Source: an uncultured Pseudokineococcus sp.
Lineage (GTDB): Bacteria; Actinomycetota; Actinomycetes; Actinomycetales; Quadrisphaeraceae
Direction: 5' to 3'
Assembly: GCF_947499845.1 (NCBI RefSeq)
Contig: NZ_CANMPM010000005.1
Location: forward strand, 124,001 to 188,000
Length of the DNA stretch: 64,000 bases
Both the position numbers and the translations under genes were made by a program. Shown here piece after piece: positions 58,743 to 64,000 of the stretch (positions within the stretch are counted from its first letter, which is position 1; every line of letters begins with the position of its first letter). The notes under the pieces are model-generated. The model had not been told where the DNA came from. It ran no database searches and saw nothing but the letters and a program-made list of their open reading frames with translations.

Positions 58743-59867
58743 CTAGGAGGCCTCGCGGGGGTGGCGGGGCCACGGCCGCGGCACGCGGCCCTCGCTCTCG
58801 GGCCACCCGACGTCGTTGAGCTCGTAGACTACCTGACCCTGCTCCGTGGTGGTGCCGGAGGCGTCGGTCAGCGTCAGGGCGCCGCGAGCCCGGTAGCGCT
58901 CGTAGGAGGGCCGGACCCCGAGCTCGTCGTAGCGGGCGCGCTGCTCGCCGCCCGGCTCGGTCGCGGCGTGAGCGTCCAGCTCGACGAGCGGGTGGCCGCG
59001 CTCGACCACGAGCTCGACGACGCGCCCGCCGTCCCGGGCGACGTGCCGCGCCCGCGCCGGGCGCTCCCCGCCGCTCTCCGGGTCCCGCTCGGTCTCGACC
59101 GTGCTCTCCACCGCGCCGCGGCGGTCGACGACGACGGCGCCGGTGCTGTCCATGACGCCGAGGAGCGGCATCCGGGTGAGCCCGTAGCGGTCGCTCGTCA
59201 CGAGGTCGAAGACCATGGCGGTGAGGCGCTCGCCGTGGAAGCGGCCCCACAGCCAGTGGTGCCACGAGCCCACCAGGTCGACGTCCGTCCACTGGTGGTC
59301 GGAGTAGCCCTGGCCGGCGACGTCCCACGTCCGGCCGTCGACCGTCACGGTGCCCGACACGCGGCAGCGCGCCACCGCCTGGACGGCGAAGTGGTGCTCG
59401 CCGTCGCCCCCGAGCGCGACGTGCCCGGTGCCGCCGGGGCGGTAGGGACGGACGAGCGCCTCGCAGACCAGGTGCAGCCCCGGGCCGTCGTCGGGGGCGA
59501 CCTCGACGTCCAGGTGCCGGAGGTCACCGCTGGTGCGGTGGGGGCCGAAGGGGAGCTCGCAGCGGGTGGTCCCGACGTCCGCCACGTCGACGACGCCCGG
59601 GACGGCGCGCTGGTGCCGGCGCCCGTCGGGCGTCGTCAGGAACAGGTTGACGAGCGTGGCGGCGCGGCCCTCGCCCGCGGGCCCCACCAGGCAGAAGGCG
59701 ACGGCGACGGCGGTCCCGTCGTCCGTCCCCGCCTCGACGTGCCACAGCTCGCTGCGCCCCTCGGCGACCTCCTGCCGGCGGCCCACCTCCCACGGCTCGG
59801 TCTCACCGGGGCGGAGCCCCAGCCGGGCGAGGTCCTCGGGGGCGGTCAGCAGGCGTGCGCGCGTCAT
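58743..59867 (-). CDS. CrtC/AttH-like lipocalin-fold protein
   Basis: 374 residues. The core shows the AttH/hydroxyneurosporene-synthase pattern: GDGEHHFAVQAVARCRVSGTVTVDGRTWDVAGQGYSDHQWTDVDLVGSWHHWLWGRFHGERLTAMVFDLVTSDRYG. The GYSDHQW...SWHHWLWGRF block is characteristic. Such proteins include carotenoid 1,2-hydratases and antibiotic-related pathway proteins; no carotenoid genes are nearby. A start at ATG 59867 gives MTRARLLTAPEDLARLG. The gene precedes the S66 gene on the same strand. Confidence 0.7.
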   Translation of the reverse strand: MTRARLLTAPEDLARLGLRPGETEPWEVGRRQEVAEGRSELWHVEAGTDDGTAVAVAFCLVGPAGEGRAATLVNLFLTTPDGRRHQRAVPGVVDVADVGTTRCELPFGPHRTSGDLRHLDVEVAPDDGPGLHLVCEALVRPYRPGGTGHVALGGDGEHHFAVQAVARCRVSGTVTVDGRTWDVAGQGYSDHQWTDVDLVGSWHHWLWGRFHGERLTAMVFDLVTSDRYGLTRMPLLGVMDSTGAVVVDRRGAVESTVETERDPESGGERPARARHVARDGGRVVELVVERGHPLVELDAHAATEPGGEQRARYDELGVRPSYERYRARGALTLTDASGTTTEQGQVVYELNDVGWPESEGRVPRPWPRHPREAS

Positions 59868-59937
59868 GCGGGTCCTCTCGACGGACGTGGCGGTCGGTCG
59901 CGGTGGCGGTCGTGGTCGGGGCGTCCGCGGCCGGCGC

Positions 59938-60681
59938 TCAGTGCTTGAGCACCTCGTGGCGCAGCATGTGGAGCACGCCGACCCGCAGGCCCGGCGTCGC
60001 GGCCGCGGCGGTGCGGCGGACGAAGCGGTCGTCCTCCAGCTGGTCCAGCAGCATCGCGGCGAGGTCGCCGCGTGCCATCAGCGGCCCGTCGATCCGGGTC
60101 TCCGCGACCGCGTAGCCGGTGCCGTCCCGGTCGACGAGCCCGGGCGGCCGCACGACCGTCCAGTCGAGGTCGCTCGCGGTGACGAGGTCCTCCATGCGCT
60201 GCATGTCGTCGTACACGGTGCGCCCCAAGTGGTCCCGCATGAGCGAGCGCGACAGCCGGGCGACGGCGCGGGGTGCCGGGTGCCCGGTGTCGACGCCCCC
60301 GGAGGTGACGACGACGAGCCGCCGCCTCCCGTGGCGGCGCATCGCCGCGACCAGGAGCCGGGCCGTCACGGAGTAGACCTCGACGGGCTTCCGCGTGAAG
60401 GCCGTGCCGATGGTGCAGACGACGGCGTCCGCCTCCGCCACCGCGGCGTCGACGACGGCCTCGTCCGTCGCGTCCCCGGCGACGACGCGCAGCCGGGGGT
60501 GCCCGTCGGGGTGGCGCTCCAGGGAGAAGGACTCGGGGTGGCGGGTCAGCGCGTGGACCTCGTGGCCGCGCTCGAGCGCCTGGTCGACCGTGCGGCGGCC
60601 CGTCGGTCCGTTGGCGCCGAGCACGAGGAGCCGGCGGTGGCGCAGGGGCGCGCGCTCGGCGCTGTCCGGTGAGGAGGGCAT
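59938..60681 (-). CDS. NAD(P)H-binding reductase (SDR atypical)
   Basis: 247 residues. An N-terminal Rossmann motif LLVLGANGPTGRRTVDQAL (G-A-N-G-P-T-G) is followed by HEVHALTRHPESF and the VVVTSGGVDTG segment, the pattern of the NmrA/NAD(P)H-binding atypical SDR family. The C-terminus has RTVYDDMQRMEDLVTASDLDWTVVRPPGLVD. Probable quinone or flavin-type reductase, or a redox-state sensor; no substrate can be named. The start ATG 60681 is divergent from a MarR regulator only 59 bases away. Confidence 0.9.
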   Translation of the reverse strand: MPSSPDSAERAPLRHRRLLVLGANGPTGRRTVDQALERGHEVHALTRHPESFSLERHPDGHPRLRVVAGDATDEAVVDAAVAEADAVVCTIGTAFTRKPVEVYSVTARLLVAAMRRHGRRRLVVVTSGGVDTGHPAPRAVARLSRSLMRDHLGRTVYDDMQRMEDLVTASDLDWTVVRPPGLVDRDGTGYAVAETRIDGPLMARGDLAAMLLDQLEDDRFVRRTAAAATPGLRVGVLHMLRHEVLKH

Positions 60682-60740
60682 GCGGCGAGCCTGCACCCGA
60701 CTAGCAGAGACCTGCAAGTGGACGCTGCGACGATGCGGTC

Positions 60741-61229
60741 GTGGACGCGGACCGTGCCCTGACCGAGGCGGAGCTGGACGGCGTCGTGACGTGGAACGTC
60801 GTCCGCGTCGCGCGCTACCTGGGCCAGCGCCTGGCCGAGCGCCTCGCCGAGCTGGACCTGCACCCGGTGCACTTCGGCGTCCTCGCGCAGCTCGACATCA
60901 CCGGGCCGATGTCGCAGGCCGACCTGGCACGGGCGGTGCTCCTGCGCCCGCAGAGCATCGCCCCGCTGCTCGACGGCCTCGAGCGGCGAGGTCTCCTCGA
61001 GCGCACGGGCGAGCGCGCGCGCGGACGGCGGAACCCGGTGCGCCTCACCGCGTCCGGCCGGGAGGCCCTCGAGGGGGCGTGGGGTGTCGCCCTGTCGAGC
61101 AACGACCTCCGCGACTCCGGGCTGACTGCCGAGGAGGGCGGCGAGCTGAACCGCCTCCTGCTCAAGGTCGTCGGGGCGAGCCGGGGGCGGGTCGACGACG
61201 ACGCGGCGTGGGACCTCAGGGGGACGTAG
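60741..61229 (+). CDS. MarR-family regulator
   Basis: 162 residues. Core winged helix: LDLHPVHFGVLAQLDITGPMSQADLARAVLLRPQSIAPLLDGLERRGLLERTGERARGRRNPVRLTASGREALE, with N- and C-terminal dimer helices. GTG 60741 follows GCGGTC; the ribosome binding site is weak. In the shared promoter, CCTGCA occurs twice (60690-60695 and 60711-60716). Probably controls the divergent NAD(P)H-binding protein. Confidence 0.92.
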   Translation: MDADRALTEAELDGVVTWNVVRVARYLGQRLAERLAELDLHPVHFGVLAQLDITGPMSQADLARAVLLRPQSIAPLLDGLERRGLLERTGERARGRRNPVRLTASGREALEGAWGVALSSNDLRDSGLTAEEGGELNRLLLKVVGASRGRVDDDAAWDLRGT

Positions 61230-61329
61230 GTCGACACGGAGACGGGGCGCCGCGCCGTCGTGGCGCGACGCCCCGCGCGCCGCCGGTGCCCCTCGCCGGG
61301 GCGCGGCCCCGCGACCGGCTCGGGCCGCC

Positions 61330-62220
61330 TCAGGCGCCGAGCCGCTCCAGGTCCTCGAGCAGGCCCGGGTGGGTCGGGGTCCAGCCGAGCGCCTCGCGGG
61401 TCCGGGCGCTGGAGGCGGGCTGGTCGAGGGCGAACACCGGCCCGAAGGGGCCGAAGTCCTCGACGGGCAGCGACCGCACCGGGAGGCCCAGGCGGCGGCC
61501 GATGACGGCGGCGATGTCGCGGACGGCGTCGCCCTCGTCGGCGACGGCGTGCCAGGCCGTCCCTGCGGGAGCGCCCTCGAGCACGAGGCGGAACAGCGAC
61601 GCCGCGTCCGCGGCGTGGACGGCGGGCCAGCGCTGGGTGCCGTCGCCGGGGTAGCCGGCCACGCCGCTGGCGCGGGCGGCGTCGGTGAGCAGCCCGGCGA
61701 AGCCGCCCCGTCCGTCGGCGTGGACGGTCCGGGGCATGCGGACCGCCGCGGAGCGCACGCCGCGCTCGGCCAGGGCGAGGACGGCGGTCACGGTCTGCGC
61801 CCGGCGGGCGACGGGGCCGTCGAGGGGCAGGGGGTCCTCCTCGGTGGCGGCGCGGCCCGCGACCCACGGCGTCCCCGAGACGGTGACGAGCGGCCGGTCG
61901 CTGCCCACGAGCTCCTCGCTGAGGGCGGTGGCCGCGGCCTCCTCCTCGGCCATGCCGGCCTCGACGGACTCGGTGGACCCGTAGTCGCGGCTGAAGGCGA
62001 GGCTGACGACGCCGTCGGCGTCGCGGGCGCCGGCGCGCAGGACGTCGAGGTCGGCGAGGCCGCCGCGCAGCGGGCGGGCGCCGGCGGCCGTGAGGGCGTC
62101 GGCGGAGCCCTGCGAGCGGGCGAGGGCGGTGACGGTGTGGTCGTGGGCGAGCAGCTCGGCGACGACGGCGGTGCCGATCGTTCCGGTGCCCCCGGTGCCC
62201 CCGGTGACGAAGACGTGCAC
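61330..62220 (-). CDS. SDR-family NAD(P)-dependent oxidoreductase/epimerase
   Basis: 296 residues, extended-SDR type. The nucleotide-binding loop reads VFVTGGTGGTGTIG, three residues longer than usual; the coding DNA has three 9-base repeats there (62183-62209). VVSLAFSRDYGSTESVEAGMAEEEAAAT and the VHADGRGGFAGLLTDAARASGVAGYPGDGTQRWPAVHAADAASLFRLVLE block follow, as in the NAD-dependent epimerase family with a C-terminal substrate lobe. GTG 62220. It is divergent from a TetR regulator. Confidence 0.9.
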   Translation of the reverse strand: MHVFVTGGTGGTGTIGTAVVAELLAHDHTVTALARSQGSADALTAAGARPLRGGLADLDVLRAGARDADGVVSLAFSRDYGSTESVEAGMAEEEAAATALSEELVGSDRPLVTVSGTPWVAGRAATEEDPLPLDGPVARRAQTVTAVLALAERGVRSAAVRMPRTVHADGRGGFAGLLTDAARASGVAGYPGDGTQRWPAVHAADAASLFRLVLEGAPAGTAWHAVADEGDAVRDIAAVIGRRLGLPVRSLPVEDFGPFGPVFALDQPASSARTREALGWTPTHPGLLEDLERLGA

Positions 62221-62257
62221 GACGTTCTCCTCGGGTGGGTGGGCTCCCAGCCGTCAC

Positions 62258-62314
62258 TGATGCGACTGGTGTCCCGTCACCGTAGCCCACCGATGCGACA
62301 GGTGTCGCGTCGGT
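62258..62314. promoter_or_regulatory. TetR operator pair upstream of SDR/tetR
   Basis: A 26-base near-perfect palindrome at 62289-62314 has 12-base arms ACCGATGCGACA and TGTCGCGTCGGT (one mismatch). A related but weaker element lies at 62258-62279. They share GATGCGAC at 62259 and 62292, 33 bases (about three helical turns) apart. Both fit a TetR dimer pair. Confidence 0.65.
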
Positions 62315-62325
62315 AGTCTCGGCCC

Positions 62326-62904
62326 ATGCCGCGATGGGAGCCGGGAGGCCGGGAGCGCCTCGTCGTGGCGGCCGTGGACCTCTTCACCGAGCAGGGTTAC
62401 GACGCCACGACCGTCGCCGAGATCGCCGAGCGCGCCGGCGTCACGCGCAGCACCTTCTTCCGCCACTTCTCGGACAAGCGCGAGGTGCTGGTGGCGGGGC
62501 AGGAGTCGCTGAGCCGGCTCCTCGTCGAGGGGGTCGCCGAGGCGCCTCCGGGGGCCACCCCGCTGGAGGCGGTGGCGGAGGGCCTCGCCCGCGCGTCGGG
62601 CGCCATGGGCCCGCTGAACCGCGAGCTCGGTCCCCGGCTGCGGGCGGCCGTCGCGGCCAGCGCCGAGCTGCAGGAGCGCGACGCGCTGAAGAGCGTCGGC
62701 ATGGCGGCCGCCGTCACCGGGGCCCTCGTCGAGCGGGGGGTGCCCGACGCCGCGGCGCACCTGGCCGCCGAGATGGGCGTCCTCGCCTTCAAGCTCGGCT
62801 ACGCCCGGTGGTCCGAGGGCGACCGGGCCGAGGACGAGCCGTTGGCCCCCCACACCGCGGCGGCCCTGCAGGAGCTCGTGGCTGCGAGCGCCTCCCTGTC
62901 CTGA
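62326..62904 (+). CDS. TetR-family regulator
   Basis: 192 residues. N-terminal HTH: RERLVVAAVDLFTEQGYDATTVAEIAERAGVTRSTFFRHFSDKREVLVAGQES, the standard TetR pattern with RSTFFRHF as recognition helix. The helical C-terminal domain (about 65-190) is unassigned. ATG 62326 lies 11 bases after the palindromic operator. It probably represses itself and the divergent SDR gene. Confidence 0.95.
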   Translation: MPRWEPGGRERLVVAAVDLFTEQGYDATTVAEIAERAGVTRSTFFRHFSDKREVLVAGQESLSRLLVEGVAEAPPGATPLEAVAEGLARASGAMGPLNRELGPRLRAAVAASAELQERDALKSVGMAAAVTGALVERGVPDAAAHLAAEMGVLAFKLGYARWSEGDRAEDEPLAPHTAAALQELVAASASLS

Positions 62905-62946
62905 GGGGAGCGCCACCGGCCCGACGTGGTGGACCGGGGGCGCCGG

Positions 62947-63849
62947 TCAGAAGACGGCGACGGGGTTCACCGGCACGCCCGTGGCGCCGCGCAGCCGCGG
63001 GGGCGCCAGCACGAGCAGGAAGGCGCTGCGGCCGAGCTCGGCGCACACCGCGGCGAGCTCCTCGACGGCGGCGCTGTCGACGAGCGGCATCCCGAGCCGG
63101 GCCAGCCCGACCATGTGCAGCGGCATCGGCACCGGACCCTCGAGCGGGGGCACGGCGTCCCCGACGTCGCCCGCGTAGACGGCCACGTCGCGCCGGTGCA
63201 TCCAGGCGACCGCGTCGAGCGTCATGCCGGGCGTCGGCTCGTCGGCCTCCCAGGAGACCTCCCAGCCGGTGCGGACGACGAGCGCGTCACCGGGCTCGAG
63301 CCGGACGCCGGCGCGCTCCTCGGCGGCGTCGAGGTCGGCGGCGGTCACCGGGTGCGCCGGCGGCAGCCGGTCGCCCGGCGCGAGGTCGAGGAGCACCCCG
63401 CGGGTCACCACCCCGTCGGCGAAGGCCGTCGTCGAGCCGTGCTGGACGCCGGCCGCCGTGACGGCCTCCGCGAGCGGGCGCCGGGGGTGCACCTCGCCGT
63501 CCAGGGGCATGTGGACGACGGCGTCGAGGTGGGTCAGGCGCGGGTCGTGGGGGACGACGGTGAGGACCTCCGACATCCCCATGGGCGGCACCCCCGTCCA
63601 GAGGAGGGCCTGCTGGACGGGCGGGGAGGCCGGCGCGGGCGGGGCGAAGGGGTTGCTCGCGACCGGCGCCGGGTCGATCGGGCGGGCCAGCGGCACGTGC
63701 CGCCCCGTGCGCACCTCGGCGGCGGCCCGGGCGCGCACCGCGTCGGTGACGAGGTTGAGCGTCCCCCGCTCGTCGTCGTCACCCCAGCGACCCCGGTCGT
63801 CGGGCAGCTGCTCCCGGTCGTGCGAGCGGTCCTCGTCGGTCTCGGCCAC
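62947..63849 (-). CDS. Cyclase/kynurenine formamidase-like protein
   Basis: 300 residues of the cyclase (metal-dependent hydrolase) family: RWGDDDERGTLNLVTDAVRARAAAEVRTGRHVPLARPID at the N-terminus, LTHLDAVVHMPLDGEVHP (metal-site H-x-D-A-x-x-H), VVTRGVLLDLA, LEPGDALVVRTGWEV. HLDAVVH is the family zinc site. Substrates of relatives include formylkynurenine and isatin; choice unknown. ATG 63849. Confidence 0.9.
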   Translation of the reverse strand: MAETDEDRSHDREQLPDDRGRWGDDDERGTLNLVTDAVRARAAAEVRTGRHVPLARPIDPAPVASNPFAPPAPASPPVQQALLWTGVPPMGMSEVLTVVPHDPRLTHLDAVVHMPLDGEVHPRRPLAEAVTAAGVQHGSTTAFADGVVTRGVLLDLAPGDRLPPAHPVTAADLDAAEERAGVRLEPGDALVVRTGWEVSWEADEPTPGMTLDAVAWMHRRDVAVYAGDVGDAVPPLEGPVPMPLHMVGLARLGMPLVDSAAVEELAAVCAELGRSAFLLVLAPPRLRGATGVPVNPVAVF

Positions 63850-64000
63850 GCGGTCCGTCCCTCCGTCGTCGTCCGCCCCCGAGCAGCGAGCACCCCCGGA
63901 GCCGTGCGCCCCGCGTCCCGGCCAGGCTGCGGCGTGGTCGTCCTTCGCGCACCTCGCGGCGTCGACGGCGGCGTCCGGCGGACGGCCTAGCTGGTGGCCA
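63850..64000. other. Window end, no gene assigned
   Basis: The final 151 bases include the promoter side of the cyclase-family gene. I see no start, RNA or repeat I can support. Another gene may begin or end beyond the window edge. Confidence 0.3.

Noticed and set aside
1-64000. tRNA or rRNA genes
   Set aside because: No GGTTCRANTCC-type T-arm with acceptor stem pairing or rRNA core sequence was seen.

Overview
This window is chromosomal DNA from a very GC-rich actinobacterium. G+C is strongly enriched at third codon positions, GTG is a very common start codon (one gene uses TTG), and genes are packed tightly. Several protein families are actinobacterial: PAC2, mycothiol-type maleylpyruvate isomerases, DUF4235, and an LAXTG wall-anchor signal. 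A soluble chemoreceptor suggests a motile lineage, for example Kineosporiales or a relative, but the sequence does not fix the genus. I see no rRNA, tRNA, CRISPR array, prophage or transposase.

Left part (1-17.5 kb). A xylose isomerase gene (xylA) is divergent from a ROK-family regulator, and a 41-bp tandem repeat array lies between them. A KtrAB-type K+ uptake pair follows, then a WrbA-type quinone oxidoreductase, an EamA exporter, a PAC2 protein and an SMP-30 lactonase. A complete Mrp Na+/H+ antiporter operon (mrpA-B fusion, C, D, E, F, G) comes next; every junction is a 4-base GTGA overlap. K+ uptake and Na+/H+ exchange together suggest attention to ion and pH homeostasis. A second array with the same 41-bp period lies between EamA and PAC2.

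17.7-28.5 kb. A minus-strand cluster encodes a TasA-like secreted protein, its SipW-type signal peptidase, a Gly/Pro-rich LAXTG-anchored wall protein and a large exported protein: a candidate surface-matrix system. After small membrane proteins and an EAL-domain protein comes a TPP riboswitch controlling a ykoEDC-type ECF transporter for a thiamine precursor, then a GNAT protein.

28.5-45 kb. This part holds a membrane endonuclease/phosphatase-family protein, a glutathione-independent formaldehyde dehydrogenase, a mycothiol-type isomerase carrying duplicated palindromes in its coding sequence, and a DUF1992 protein. It continues with a cold-shock protein, a rhodanese, a PIG-L deacetylase, a PPOX-fold flavoprotein and an unusual alpha/beta-hydrolase:CitE-like lyase fusion. 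A stand-alone LigD-type polymerase domain is divergent from a PadR regulator with its permease-prefix membrane partner. A second PadR, a DHFR-like reductase, a lipoprotein, a GNAT protein and a GAF-GAF soluble chemoreceptor follow.

45-64 kb. This is a mosaic of metabolic and regulator/target pairs: an FGGY sugar kinase, an AraC regulator, glyoxalase-fold (VOC) proteins, a DUF427 protein, a CHRD-like surface protein, GNATs, a GltS-type symporter, an S66 peptidase and a CrtC/AttH-like lipocalin protein. Three regulator/target pairs are divergent: MarR with a two-domain VOC dioxygenase, MarR with an NAD(P)-binding reductase, and TetR with an SDR. Each has few intergenic bases, and two have clear palindromic operator candidates. 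Two genes look broken: a VOC gene with a +1 frameshift in a C run, and a GNAT gene lacking the middle of its acetyl-CoA-binding fold.
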